Shown here: positions 43,479 to 52,443 of the stretch, piece after piece
Numbering within the stretch: position 1 is the first letter of the stretch
How the letters are laid out: every line of letters begins with the position of its first letter
Assembly: GCF_017165765.1 (NCBI RefSeq)
Contig: NZ_JAFGZD010000001.1
Coordinates: forward strand, 372,001-436,000
DNA: 64,000 nt
Direction of reading: 5' to 3'
Origin: Pseudomonas capsici
Lineage (GTDB): Bacteria > Pseudomonadota > Gammaproteobacteria > Pseudomonadales > Pseudomonadaceae
Made by a program: the position numbers and the translations under genes
Notes under the pieces: model-generated
Told to the model about the DNA's origin: nothing
Seen by the model: only the letters and a program-made list of their open reading frames with translations
Databases searched by the model: none

Positions 43479-45368
43479 ATGCCCAATCCCATTCCTCTGA
43501 AGGATCATGAAAAAGAGAGCAGTCTGGTCAATTTGCGTGTAGTGGCCTGTGCGTTGCTGGTCGTTGCCTTGAGCGGTTGCCTGATCGCTCGCATGTACTT
43601 TCTGCAGGTCGTCGAGTTCGACTATCACTCCACTATCTCCGAAAACAATCGGGTGCATGTACTGCCGATTCCGCCCGAGCGCGGTTTGATCTATGACCGC
43701 AATGGTGTAGTGCTGGCCGATAACCGGCCCAGCTTCAATCTGACCCTGACCCGCGAGCGCGCCAACGACTGGCACAAGGTCATCGACGAGTTGATGAGCA
43801 TCCTGTCGCTGCCCGACGAGGACCGTATCCTTTTCGAGAAAGAGCTCAAGCAGGTCCGTCACCCGTTTGAACCCGCCACCTTGCTCTACGAATTGACCGA
43901 AGAGCAGATCGCCTTGCTGGCGGTCAACCAGTTCCGTTTGCCGGGCGTCGATGTCGCGCCGCAGTTCATCCGCCACTATCCCCTGGGCGCACATTTTGCC
44001 CATTCCATCGGCTATGTCGGGCGGATCAACGAGAAAGAATCCAAGCAACTGGACACCGATTACCGTGGCACCCAGTCCATAGGCAAGACCGGCATCGAGC
44101 GCTTCTACGAGTCCGAATTGCATGGGCATGTGGGCTATGAGGAAGTCGAGACCAATGCCCAGGGCCGCGTATTGCGGGTGCTCAAACACACCGATCCGAC
44201 TCCGGGCAAGAACATCACCCTGAGTCTGGATGTGCATTTACAGGAAGCAGCCGAGAAGGCTCTGGGTGATCGCCGTGGTTCGGTGGTGGCGCTGGATCCG
44301 GCCACGGGTGAAGTGCTGGCGATGGTCAGTAAACCCAGCTTCGACCCCAACCTGTTCGTGACCGGTATCAGCTTCAAGCAATATGCAGCGCTGCGCGATT
44401 CCATCGACCGGCCATTGTTCAACCGGGTATTGCGCGGCCTGTATGCGCCCGGTTCGACGGTCAAGCCCGAAGTGGCAATTGCCGGGCTCGATACGGGTGT
44501 GGTCAATGCCTCGACCCGGGTATTCGATCCGGGGTATTTCCAGTTGCCGGATTTCGACCACAAGTACCGCAACTGGAACCATAGCGGCGATGGCTGGGTG
44601 GACATGGACACCGCGATCATGCGTTCCAACGATACCTATTTCTACACCCTGGCCCACAAGCTGGGCATCGACCGCCTGCATGACTACATGGCCATGTTCG
44701 GCCTGGGCCAGAAAGTCTCGCTGGATATGTTCGAAGAGTCTGCAGGCCTGATGCCTTCGCGGGAGTGGAAGCGGGCGACGCGGCGTCAGGCCTGGTTCCC
44801 CGGCGAGACGGTGATTCTGGGCATTGGCCAGGGCTATATGCAGGTCACGCCGCTGCAACTGGCTCAGGCGACGTCACTGATTGCCAGCAAGGGTGTCTGG
44901 CATCGTCCGCACCTGGCGGTCGAGGTGGGTGATGTGGCGCCGGTGGATGAACATCCGATGCCCAATATTGTGCTGCATGATCCAAATGAGTGGAATCAGG
45001 TCAATCAAGGCATGCAAATGGTTATGCATGACCCGCGTGGTATTGCCCGTGACGCGGCCAAGGGCGTGCAGTATCACATCGCTGGCAAGAGCGGCACCGC
45101 GCAGGTGGTGGCGATCAAGCAGGGCGAGCGTTACGACCGGCTCAAGACGCTGGAGCGCAACCGGGACAACGCATTGTTCGTCGGCTTTGCCCCGGCCGAG
45201 CATCCGAAAATCGTCGTTTCCGTCATGATCGAGAACGGCGAGGCGGGCGGCCGGGTGGCCGGGCCTGTGGTCAGGGAAGTGCTCGATGCCTGGTTGCTGG
45301 ACGATTCCGGCAAGCTCAAGCCGCAATACGCAGCGCCGAGCAAGCCTGAAGGTCCTCCGCATGCTTGA
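43479..45368 (+). CDS. mrdA: Penicillin-binding protein 2 (peptidoglycan DD-transpeptidase)
   Basis: 629 residues: an N-terminal membrane anchor (about 18-40), the pedestal domain with PIPPERGLIYDRNGVVLADNRPSF (about 62-86), then the transpeptidase domain with active-site Ser326 in STVK, the second motif Ser383-Asn384-Asp385 (SND rather than SSD) and KSGT at 537-540. PBP2 elongates the cell wall with RodA. Here rodA, mreBCD and rlpA are absent, so this is probably a second pbpA/mrdA copy rather than the rod-complex one. The ATG at 43479 has only a weak ribosome site (GAGAAG). Confidence 0.93.
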   Translation: MPNPIPLKDHEKESSLVNLRVVACALLVVALSGCLIARMYFLQVVEFDYHSTISENNRVHVLPIPPERGLIYDRNGVVLADNRPSFNLTLTRERANDWHKVIDELMSILSLPDEDRILFEKELKQVRHPFEPATLLYELTEEQIALLAVNQFRLPGVDVAPQFIRHYPLGAHFAHSIGYVGRINEKESKQLDTDYRGTQSIGKTGIERFYESELHGHVGYEEVETNAQGRVLRVLKHTDPTPGKNITLSLDVHLQEAAEKALGDRRGSVVALDPATGEVLAMVSKPSFDPNLFVTGISFKQYAALRDSIDRPLFNRVLRGLYAPGSTVKPEVAIAGLDTGVVNASTRVFDPGYFQLPDFDHKYRNWNHSGDGWVDMDTAIMRSNDTYFYTLAHKLGIDRLHDYMAMFGLGQKVSLDMFEESAGLMPSREWKRATRRQAWFPGETVILGIGQGYMQVTPLQLAQATSLIASKGVWHRPHLAVEVGDVAPVDEHPMPNIVLHDPNEWNQVNQGMQMVMHDPRGIARDAAKGVQYHIAGKSGTAQVVAIKQGERYDRLKTLERNRDNALFVGFAPAEHPKIVVSVMIENGEAGGRVAGPVVREVLDAWLLDDSGKLKPQYAAPSKPEGPPHA

Positions 45369-45373
45369 GGATG

Positions 45374-46636
45374 TCATTTGCCCCGAGGGCCGGTTTCTCT
45401 GAGGAAAACTGCCAGTACGATGGCAAGCACGATGCCGGCCAGCAGGTAGTCGCCTGCCTGCTGGAAGACCTTAAGGCTCATGTCGCCCCCTGCGGCGATT
45501 CGGCTCAGCAGGTGGCCGAATACCGGTGTCAGCAAGGCGCTGAAGGTAAACACCAGGAAGTTGATTGCGCCGGTTGCGCTGCCTTTCACGTTGTCCGGGT
45601 TGACCTCCTTGATGATGGTGTAGGGAATCATCGCAGCTCCCGAACCAATACCCAGCAGCAGGCCGAACAGGTAAGGCGGGGCGATGCCGGCGGGCAGATA
45701 CAGAATCGCGCTACACGACACCAGCATCAGCAAGGCTCCGCCGATCATGACCGGCTTGCGCCGCCCCAGACGGTCCGAAACATAGCCCAGCAACGGACAG
45801 CCGATCACCCAGCCCAGCGGCACCATACTGCTGCGATTCACCGCTTCGGCATAGCCGATGGACAAGCCTTCGCGCAGGAATGGAACACCCCAGATCATGT
45901 CGCCGATGGTGGTCGGCAGAAACAGCAGGCCGGCGCTGAAACCACAGAGATAGGACTGAGGGTTGCTCAGCACCTGTCTGTAGGGCGTGAGCAGCGAACC
46001 TGCCGAACCACTGCTGTTGAGCGGCCTTGGATCATGGCCTTTGGGCGTCGCGATCAGCACCAGAAACGCAACCACAGCCAGGCAGGCTGCCGAAATGAAC
46101 CAGAACTGCTCCCAAAGGATAGTGCCGTGAATCAGTGGCCCGACTCCGAATTGCCCGGCAAAACCGCCCAGCATGCCGAAGCATTGGGTAAACCCCACGG
46201 CGGTTGCCAGATAGCGCGACGGAAAACCATGCGTGGCCAGATAGACCGCCCCGATAAAGGAACAGGCCGAGCCGGCACCTTGCAGCAGGCGTCCGATCTG
46301 CGCGGCCTGTAATTCGCCCAGGCCGAACAGAGCAGCACCCAGGGCAACCATCAGGATGCCCAGCGGAATCACATACTTGGCACCGAGCCGATCCAGCGCA
46401 GCGCCCGCAATGATCGAGAAGACCGAGTAGGTGTAGTAATAGAGTCCGATCAGGGCACCGATTGCCACCACATCCTGGCCGAATGCCTGAGTCAGCTCCG
46501 GCATCATCACGCCGGGCGCAGAGCGCAGCGAATACTGAATGAAGTAGAACAGGACACAGAACAGCCAGGCAATGACAAAGCCTGCATGCAGCCGCTCGGA
46601 ACCTGTGGACAGGGTTGGGGATGAGATGGAGGGCAT
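45374..46636 (-). CDS. MFS transporter
   Basis: 420 residues with about twelve helices. Motifs include AGAALDRLGAKYVIPLGILMVALG (A-motif in the first half), GRLLQGAGSACSFIGAVYLATHGFPSRYLATAVG and LGYVSDRLGRRKPVMIGG in the second half. It resembles the DHA/CynX-type or hexuronate-like carriers but the substrate is unknown. It is divergent from the MexT-like LysR gene, a common pairing of regulator and target. The start at 46636 fits the first helix; the ribosome site is poor. It converges with mrdA, 5 bp apart. Confidence 0.87.
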   Translation of the reverse strand: MPSISSPTLSTGSERLHAGFVIAWLFCVLFYFIQYSLRSAPGVMMPELTQAFGQDVVAIGALIGLYYYTYSVFSIIAGAALDRLGAKYVIPLGILMVALGAALFGLGELQAAQIGRLLQGAGSACSFIGAVYLATHGFPSRYLATAVGFTQCFGMLGGFAGQFGVGPLIHGTILWEQFWFISAACLAVVAFLVLIATPKGHDPRPLNSSGSAGSLLTPYRQVLSNPQSYLCGFSAGLLFLPTTIGDMIWGVPFLREGLSIGYAEAVNRSSMVPLGWVIGCPLLGYVSDRLGRRKPVMIGGALLMLVSCSAILYLPAGIAPPYLFGLLLGIGSGAAMIPYTIIKEVNPDNVKGSATGAINFLVFTFSALLTPVFGHLLSRIAAGGDMSLKVFQQAGDYLLAGIVLAIVLAVFLRETGPRGK

Positions 46637-46657
46637 AGGGTGAATGACTCGCTTACA

Positions 46658-46821
46658 GCATCTGGAGACTCCACACCATAGACCGACCTGGCGGGCATGA
46701 CCTTGCAGCAGGTCAATAAAAACGCGGTAACACCTGAAACAGAGCGATTTCTTTCCGATAAAGGCACAGACGTACAAGGCTTGTAAGGGCCGCTCATGCC
46801 TACTGTGGAGTCTGCATCTGG
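46658..46821. promoter_or_regulatory. Symmetrically placed repeats in the MFS/LysR divergent region
   Basis: GCATCTGG-AGACTCCACA (46658-46675) and TGTGGAGTCT-GCATCTGG (46804-46821). The 10-bp parts are inverted and lie 28-39 bp upstream of each start codon; the octamer is direct. This could let the LysR protein loop both promoters. Confidence 0.45.
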
Positions 46822-46840
46822 CAGCCTCTGGAAACTTCAC

Positions 46841-47761
46841 ATGAATCGCAATGACCTGCGCCGCGTCGATCTGAATCTGTTGGTGATTTTTGAAGCCTTG
46901 ATGTTTGAGCGCAACCTCACCCGGGTTGCCGAGAAGCTGTTTATCGGTCAGCCGGCGGTCAGTGCCGCGCTGGGGCGTTTGCGCGATCTGTTCGATGATC
47001 AATTGTTGCTGCGCAATGGCCGGGCCATGGAGCCTACGGCCAGAGCCCTGGATATCCTCAAGGAAATCCGGCCTGCACTGGATACCATTTCCGGTGCGGT
47101 CAGCCGGGCCAAGGAATTCGATCCTGCCACCAGCACCGATGTCTTTCGCATCGGGCTGTCCGATGATGCCGAGTTCGGCCTGTTACCACCGTTACTCAAG
47201 CAGCTTCGCGAAGAGGCCCCCGGCATCATTGTGGTCATTCGCCGGGCCAATTACCTGCTGCTGCCTGCCTTGCTGGCCTCAGGGGAAATTTCGGTGGGTG
47301 TCAGCTACACGGTGGATCTGCCTGCCAACGCCAAGCGCAGGAAATTGCGCGAAATCGGTTGCAAGGTGATTCGTGGCGATGCCCGTCCGGGTGCCTTGAG
47401 CCTGGATGAATACTGTGAACGGCAGCATGCGATGGTGTCGTTTTCCGGTGACCTGAGTGGCAATATCGATCTTGACCTGGCCCGCGTAGGACGTGCCCGC
47501 AAGGTGGTATTGGCCGTTCCCCAGTTCAATGGCTTGCGCGCCTTGCTGGCCGGCACCGAATTGATTGCCACTGTCCCGGATTACGCGGCCTGTGCGCTGG
47601 TGGAAGGCAGTGCATTGCGCGCCGAAGATCCGCCATTCCCCATAGTGCCCGCCGAATTGTCGATGGTCTGGAGCGGTGTCCATGACAACGATCCGGCCGA
47701 GCGCTGGCTGCGTTCGCGTATTGCTCACTACATGTCAGCGCCGCTGGATGTGAATGCCTGA
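46841..47761 (+). CDS. LysR-family regulator, MexT-like
   Basis: 306 residues. The N-terminus MNRNDLRRVDLNLLVIFEALMFERNLTRVAEKLFIGQPAVSAALGRLRDLFDDQLLLRNGRAMEPTARA is the winged helix in the form typical of the MexT/NodD subgroup. The effector domain contains FRIGLSDDAEFGLLPPLL, RRANYLLLPALLASGEISVGVSY and VPQFNGLRALLAGTELIATVPDYA. It closely resembles MexT as I remember it. Its local targets are probably the divergent MFS gene and the downstream ABM-amidohydrolase-ycaC genes. Whether it also controls mexEF-oprN 29 kb away is untested. The ATG at 46841 was chosen because the family begins there. Confidence 0.88.
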   Translation: MNRNDLRRVDLNLLVIFEALMFERNLTRVAEKLFIGQPAVSAALGRLRDLFDDQLLLRNGRAMEPTARALDILKEIRPALDTISGAVSRAKEFDPATSTDVFRIGLSDDAEFGLLPPLLKQLREEAPGIIVVIRRANYLLLPALLASGEISVGVSYTVDLPANAKRRKLREIGCKVIRGDARPGALSLDEYCERQHAMVSFSGDLSGNIDLDLARVGRARKVVLAVPQFNGLRALLAGTELIATVPDYAACALVEGSALRAEDPPFPIVPAELSMVWSGVHDNDPAERWLRSRIAHYMSAPLDVNA

Positions 47762-47878
47762 GGTGCAAGACAGCACATACATTCAATTTCTGGCCTGTAA
47801 TCAACGGCACTATCTCCCTCGGTCAAGCGCATCGTCTGGCCTGGAGATTTTCATTCGGTGTTTACGGAGCTGCCGGCC

Positions 47879-48493
47879 ATGTCCGATCCCATTCGTCTCG
47901 ACACACAAGCACGTGTTCTGAACAGCACAGTCTTCAATGAAGTCGTCACCCTGGTCATCAAGCACCGGATCAAGGCCGGACAAGAGCCTGCTTATGAGGC
48001 CTGGCTGCGCCGCATCGTCACCATTGCCGGGGGGTATCCCGGACATTTGGGCGTGGATGTAATCCGCAGCAAGTCCGGCGGTTTGCATCTGTTTACCTGT
48101 GTCCTGCGTTTCCATTCCACCGAAGCCATGCAGAGCTGGCTGGAATCCGATGAGCGCAAGCAACTGGTCCAGGAGGCTGCGCCTATGCTTGCCGATGGCG
48201 ACCAGACGCAGGTCAATCCGCACAACGAGTTCTGGTTCAACCCGGTGGCGGATGAGGCTGGACCTCCACCTCGCTGGAAGCAGGCGTGCGTGACCTTTCT
48301 GGTCATCCTGCCGCTGAGTCTGTTGATTCCTCTGCTGTGGAAGCCGGTCTTTGCCCTCAGTCCATGGCTGTCGGGCTATCTCGTCAGCAATGCGCTGGTG
48401 ACGGTAACCATCGTTCTGTTGGTGGTTTATCTATTGATGCCTGCGGCCACACGCCTTTTTGCATCCTGGCTGAAGGCTCCACAAGGAAAGTGA
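47879..48493 (+). CDS. Antibiotic-biosynthesis-monooxygenase (ABM) domain protein with membrane tail
   Basis: 204 residues. The first about 110 (VFNEVVTLVIKHRIKAGQEPAYEAWLRRIVTIAGGYPGHLGVDVIRSK and so on) are an ABM ferredoxin-like dimeric barrel. Residues about 140-200 hold two membrane helices (ACVTFLVILPLSLLIPLLW and LVSNALVTVTIVLLVVYLLMP). ABM domains are small cofactor-free oxygenases or binding proteins. It overlaps no gene but ends 4 bp before the amidohydrolase start, so they are an operon. The ATG follows ACGGAG. Substrate unknown. Confidence 0.85.
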   Translation: MSDPIRLDTQARVLNSTVFNEVVTLVIKHRIKAGQEPAYEAWLRRIVTIAGGYPGHLGVDVIRSKSGGLHLFTCVLRFHSTEAMQSWLESDERKQLVQEAAPMLADGDQTQVNPHNEFWFNPVADEAGPPPRWKQACVTFLVILPLSLLIPLLWKPVFALSPWLSGYLVSNALVTVTIVLLVVYLLMPAATRLFASWLKAPQGK

Positions 48494-48497
48494 ACCC

Positions 48498-50477
48498 ATG
48501 AGTGATGACAAAACCGATTTGCAGCGCAGGCGCTTCATTGCCAAAGGCTCATTGCTGAGCGCCGCTGCGGCGATCCTGCCTGCCTTGCCATTCTCCGGTT
48601 ATGCCGGTGCTTCCCAAACTTTTGCCAAAGGTGCTGCGATGAATGTCGAACTGATTCTCTTCAATGGTCAATTTCACACGGTCGATCGTGAAAAGCCAAA
48701 GGCCAGTGCCGTAGCGATCAGTGGCGGGCGGTTTGTCGCAGTGGGAACGGATGCTGAAGTGATGGCGTTGCGCGGCAGCGCCACTCAGGTCATCGACCTG
48801 AAACAGCGCACGGTGATTCCCGGTCTGAACGACTCACACCTGCATCTGATCCGCGGTGGTCTCAATTACAACCTGGAGCTGCGCTGGGAAGGCGTTCCGT
48901 CCCTGGCCGATGCCTTGCGCATGCTCAAGGAACAGGCCGACCGCACGCCGACCCCGCAGTGGGTGCGGGTAGTGGGTGGCTGGAATGAGTTCCAGTTTGC
49001 CGAAAAGCGTATGCCGACTCTTGAAGAACTCAATCAGGCGGCACCCGATACCCCGGTATTTGTGCTGCACCTCTATGATCGCGCCTTGCTCAACCGCGCC
49101 GCCTTGCGCGTGGCAGGCTACACCCGCGATACCCCCAATCCGCCCGGAGGCGAGATCGTTCGGGATTCCCAGGGCAATCCCACCGGCATGCTGGTGGCCA
49201 AACCCAATGCGATGATCCTGTATTCGACCCTGGCCAAGGGGCCGAAACTGCCGCTGGAGTATCAGGTCAACTCGACCCGACAGTTCATGCGCGAACTCAA
49301 CCGGCTAGGCGTCACCAGTGCCATCGATGCAGGTGGCGGCTTCCAGAACTATCCCGATGATTACGCGGTGATCGAGCAACTGGCCCGCGAAAAGCAGCTT
49401 ACGGTGCGTATTTCCTACAACCTGTTCACCCAGAAGCCCAAGGAAGAACTGGCCGACTTCAAGAACTGGACCAGCTCGGTCACTCTGCATCAGGGTGACG
49501 ATTTCCTGCGGCATAACGGGGCAGGGGAGATGCTCACGTTCTCGGCAGCCGACTTCGAGGATTTCCTTGAACCTCGCCCGGATCTGCCGCCTGGCATGGA
49601 GCAGGACCTTGAGCCTGTGGTACGGCATCTGGTCGAGCATCGCTGGCCGTTCCGGTTACATGCGACCTATGACGAATCCATCAGCCGGATGCTGGATGTC
49701 TTCGAGAAGGTCAACCGCGATATCCCGTTCAATGGCCTGCCGTGGTTCTTCGATCACTGTGAAACCATTACCCCAAGGAATATCGAGCGGGTCAGGGCAC
49801 TGGGCGGTGGCATTGCGATTCAGGACCGCATGGCGTTCCAGGGCGAATACTTCGTCGACCGCTACGGTGCCAAGGCTGCCGAAATGACCCCGCCGATCAA
49901 GCGCATGCTCTCCGAAGGCGTGCCGGTCGGGGCCGGCACCGACGCTACACGGGTTTCCAGCTACAACCCCTGGACATCGCTGTACTGGATGGTCAGCGGG
50001 CGCACGGTCGGCGGGCTTGAGCTGTATCCCGAAGGCCTGTCTCGTGAAACCGCGCTTGAACTCTTCACCCACGGCAGCGCCTGGTTCTCGTCCGAACAAG
50101 GCAAGAAGGGGCAGATCAAGGTCGGTCAACTCGCGGATCTGGTCGCCTTGTCGGCGGACTACTTCAGTGTCGAGGAAGAGTCCATCAAGTGGATCGAGTC
50201 GGTGCTGACGGTCGTCGATGGCAAGGTTGTCTTCGGCTCCGGTGATTTCGAAAAACTGGCACCTGTGAGCCTGCCTGTGCTGCCGGACTGGTCGCCGGTC
50301 GCAAAAGTCGCAGGGCACTGGCGACCGGCTTCACCGGTACTGGCCCAGGTTCACCAGTGCAGCGGCCCTTGTGCCGTGCATTCCCATAGCCACGAACGCG
50401 CGCGTCTTTCCAGCGTGCCGGTCAGCGACTTCCAGGGTTTCTGGGGCGCGTTTGGCTGTTCGTGCTTTGCGTTCTGA
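48498..50477 (+). CDS. Tat-exported amidohydrolase (YtcJ type)
   Basis: 659 residues with a twin-arginine signal (LQRRRFIAKGSLLSAAAAILPALP), so it is exported folded to the periplasm. The amidohydrolase_3 barrel starts with VIPGLNDSHLHLIRGG, carrying a modified HxH metal site (Ser-His-Leu-His), then WFFDHCETITPRNIERV and a C-terminal GTDATRVSSYNPW aspartate motif, with GQLADLVAL near the end. The last 50 residues, rich in His, Cys and Pro, are unusual for the family. It lies in an operon between the ABM-domain gene and ycaC. Substrate unknown, perhaps an amide or cyclic imide whose product YcaC processes. Confidence 0.9.
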   Translation: MSDDKTDLQRRRFIAKGSLLSAAAAILPALPFSGYAGASQTFAKGAAMNVELILFNGQFHTVDREKPKASAVAISGGRFVAVGTDAEVMALRGSATQVIDLKQRTVIPGLNDSHLHLIRGGLNYNLELRWEGVPSLADALRMLKEQADRTPTPQWVRVVGGWNEFQFAEKRMPTLEELNQAAPDTPVFVLHLYDRALLNRAALRVAGYTRDTPNPPGGEIVRDSQGNPTGMLVAKPNAMILYSTLAKGPKLPLEYQVNSTRQFMRELNRLGVTSAIDAGGGFQNYPDDYAVIEQLAREKQLTVRISYNLFTQKPKEELADFKNWTSSVTLHQGDDFLRHNGAGEMLTFSAADFEDFLEPRPDLPPGMEQDLEPVVRHLVEHRWPFRLHATYDESISRMLDVFEKVNRDIPFNGLPWFFDHCETITPRNIERVRALGGGIAIQDRMAFQGEYFVDRYGAKAAEMTPPIKRMLSEGVPVGAGTDATRVSSYNPWTSLYWMVSGRTVGGLELYPEGLSRETALELFTHGSAWFSSEQGKKGQIKVGQLADLVALSADYFSVEEESIKWIESVLTVVDGKVVFGSGDFEKLAPVSLPVLPDWSPVAKVAGHWRPASPVLAQVHQCSGPCAVHSHSHERARLSSVPVSDFQGFWGAFGCSCFAF

Positions 50478-50522
50478 TTGTTCCACCCTTGCATGCAACG
50501 ATAAAAAACCGAGGAGTCAACC

Positions 50523-51146
50523 ATGAGCACCCCGTACAAACGCTTGAACAAAGATGACGCAGCGGTTCTGCTGGTCGATCACCAGACTGGCCTGATTTCT
50601 CTGGTCCAGGACTTTTCGCCCAACGAATTCAAGAACAATGTCCTGGCTCTGGGCGATGTGGCCAAGTTCTTCAACCTGCCGACCATCCTCACCACCAGCT
50701 TCGAGCAAGGCCCCAACGGTCCGCTGGTGCCGGAACTCAAGGAAATGTTCCCGGACGCCCCTTACATTCCACGTCCTGGCCAGATCAATGCCTGGGACAA
50801 CGAAGATTTCGTCAAGGCCGTCAAGGCGACCGGTCGCAAGCAGTTGATCATCGCGGGTGTGGTGACCGATGTGTGCGTGGCATTCCCGACCCTCTGCGCT
50901 CTGGCCGAAGGTTTTGAGGTGTTCGTGGTGACCGATTCTTCCGGCACTTTCAATGAAACGGTCCAGCAAGCCGCGTGGGCGCGCATGACTGCCGCGGGTG
51001 CACAACTGGTCAACTGGTTCTCGGTTGCCTGCGAACTTCAGATCGACTGGCGCAATGACATGGAAGGTCTGGCCAATCTGCTGTCCCAGCGCATCCCGAA
51101 CTACCGCAACCTGATCAACAGCTACACCGCTTTCACCGCCCGCTGA
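50523..51146 (+). CDS. ycaC: Isochorismatase-like hydrolase YcaC
   Basis: 207 residues, nearly the same as E. coli YcaC in length and sequence: DDAAVLLVDHQTGLISLVQDF, LPTILTTSFEQGPNGPLVPELKEMFPDAPYIPRPGQINAWDNEDF and IIAGVVTDVCVAFPTLCALAEGFEVFVVTD. The catalytic residues are Asp19, Cys118 and probably Arg84, where classical isochorismatases have lysine. YcaC forms octameric rings and its natural substrate is unsettled. It follows the amidohydrolase by 45 bp with GAGGAG before the ATG, so it is probably the last gene of that operon. Confidence 0.95.
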   Translation: MSTPYKRLNKDDAAVLLVDHQTGLISLVQDFSPNEFKNNVLALGDVAKFFNLPTILTTSFEQGPNGPLVPELKEMFPDAPYIPRPGQINAWDNEDFVKAVKATGRKQLIIAGVVTDVCVAFPTLCALAEGFEVFVVTDSSGTFNETVQQAAWARMTAAGAQLVNWFSVACELQIDWRNDMEGLANLLSQRIPNYRNLINSYTAFTAR

Positions 51147-51663
51147 AACCGGCAGCCCCTCTACGTCGGCAGTGACCAGACAGTCACTGTCGACGCACCT
51201 TTTGCAGATTCAAAAAGATTATGTAGTGATCAAAAATAATCACTACATAAATGTTGACGCCTGCCTTTTCCTTTTGCATTATGCAGCTGTCTCCCTGATC
51301 GGGAGCGCTGAAAACGATGTACTGAACAGGCTCGGCAAGCCGTCGAGATGTTCCCCGGATGCAGGCTGCCCACAAGGCAGATTGATGAAGCTGACCCGGC
51401 ATGGCCCGTCCGAAAGGGCGAGCAGCTGGCGAAACGTCCTCATGATACTTGTGGCAGACCTTGTAACGGTCGCCAGCCAGGTCTTTGGCTTTCGCTACGC
51501 TCTCCTTCCGTGACGCTTCCCTGTTGTAGTGGCTTTATCTCAAGGCTACCTGCATGTCCTACGGCTCGGGTTGCAAGACGTGAACATGACTCACTGTCTT
51601 ATCCGACAGGCAGTTTTATATATCAATGGTCTTAAACAGGTTAACGAGCGAAGGAGCATCAAC
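51147..51663. other. Non-coding region with a perfect 12-bp dyad (51219-51250)
   Basis: Over 500 bp with no credible gene. TTATGTAGTGAT (51219-51230) and its exact complement (51239-51250) are separated by 8 nt. With its AT-rich arms it looks more like a protein-binding dyad than a terminator for ycaC, since no T-run follows. Short open frames here lack ribosome sites and family resemblance. The right end carries CGAAGGAG, the ribosome site of the next gene. Confidence 0.5.
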
Positions 51664-51984
51664 ATGAATATCAACAATCATCCAACTATTGATGAGCTGG
51701 CTCGTCTGTTTGCAGCACGCAAAGATACTTTGGACAGCCATATCCTCTGGATCGAAAACTCGGGTGAAGTGCATATCGACCCCATGTCGCCCTGCACGGC
51801 AGAGGGCGAATTCCAGGAAAAACACCCTGAAATGCTTGCTTGCCTGAAGATGTTCCGCAGAGGGCAGGGCTATGTCGGCAAGAAAGCCGCCGCCGATAAA
51901 GAGTTCATGAAGGGCCTGTTGCAGAATCTGAAAGATGAATGGCAGCAAGCAAAAAAACAACAGCGTTTTGTTCGGGTTGCCTGA
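51664..51984 (+). CDS. Small protein of unknown function upstream of cdiA
   Basis: 106 residues, MNINNHPTIDELARLFAARKDTLDSHILWIENSGEVHIDPMSPCTAEGEFQEKHPEMLACLKMFRRGQGYVG, then a Lys/Gln-rich helical end. There is no signal peptide or membrane helix. A good AAGGAG precedes the ATG and a strong terminator follows, so it is a single-gene unit. I do not recognise the family. The amphipathic acidic start and basic tail give no specific function. Its relation to cdiA is positional only. Confidence 0.7.
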   Translation: MNINNHPTIDELARLFAARKDTLDSHILWIENSGEVHIDPMSPCTAEGEFQEKHPEMLACLKMFRRGQGYVGKKAAADKEFMKGLLQNLKDEWQQAKKQQRFVRVA

Positions 51985-52008
51985 CTGCAATAAACACACA
52001 TGATTATT

Positions 52009-52039
52009 AAAAGTGCCCTCTCATTGAGGGCACTTTTTT
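52009..52039 (+). terminator. Intrinsic terminator after the small gene
   Basis: A 12-bp perfect stem AAAAGTGCCCTC/GAGGGCACTTTT with loop TCATT runs into six T. It insulates the small gene from cdiA. Confidence 0.92.
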
Positions 52040-52114
52040 AATGGCGTCATTAGTCTTTAAAAGAAAGATCCAGTTATTTCTGTCACTGAAAAACCTCCTG
52101 CAGCCCCATACTTT

Positions 52115-52156
52115 CTTGCCGCTTGCCGCTTGCCGCTTGCCGCTTGCCGCTTGCCC
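52115..52156. repeat. Tandem heptamer array (CTTGCCG, six copies)
   Basis: Five exact copies of CTTGCCG and a sixth, CTTGCCC, in 42 bp, between the terminator and the cdiA promoter. The same unit occurs as a short cluster at 30204-30231. Copy number could vary by replication slippage. Confidence 0.9.
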
Positions 52157-52190
52157 GCGTAACAAACCCGACACACGGTGGATACAAAAA

Positions 52191-52220
52191 ATTGACGTCA
52201 TAATGATGTCAATCTACAAT
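52191..52220 (+). promoter_or_regulatory. Sigma-70 promoter of cdiA overlain by a near-perfect palindrome
   Basis: TTGACG (52192-52197), a 17-nt spacer and TACAAT (52215-52220) form a near-consensus promoter, start about 52227, leader about 217 nt. Positions 52191-52213 are a 23-bp palindrome with one mismatched pair (ATTGAC...GTCAAT) covering the -35 and most of the spacer, as expected for a repressor site. A second palindrome TTGATATCAA (52231-52240) lies just downstream. Confidence 0.7.
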
Positions 52221-52443
52221 CGCGCCGAATTTGATATCAATATGATATTGCAGGGATGTGCGTCGTGTATCTATCCGCTCAAGGACGGCTCTGCCAGTCC
52301 TTCTCGCTGCCACTTCTCTGGTTTCCCCGGCCGTTTCCGCTCCCGCCTCCAGTGAGCAGAACCTGATCTGTCGATCAGTTTTCGCCTCGAACTGCTTTTA
52401 AAAATCTTTCCAGACTTTCTGATCCCCGCAGGAATACTTCCGC

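Noticed and set aside
51172-51513. 113-codon open frame spanning the dyad at 51219.
   Set aside because: No ribosome site, composition unlike a protein, and the dyad would be coding; more likely intergenic.
52100-52160. CRISPR-like short tandem repeat.
   Set aside because: The heptamer copies are contiguous with no spacers, so it is a microsatellite-type array and not a CRISPR.
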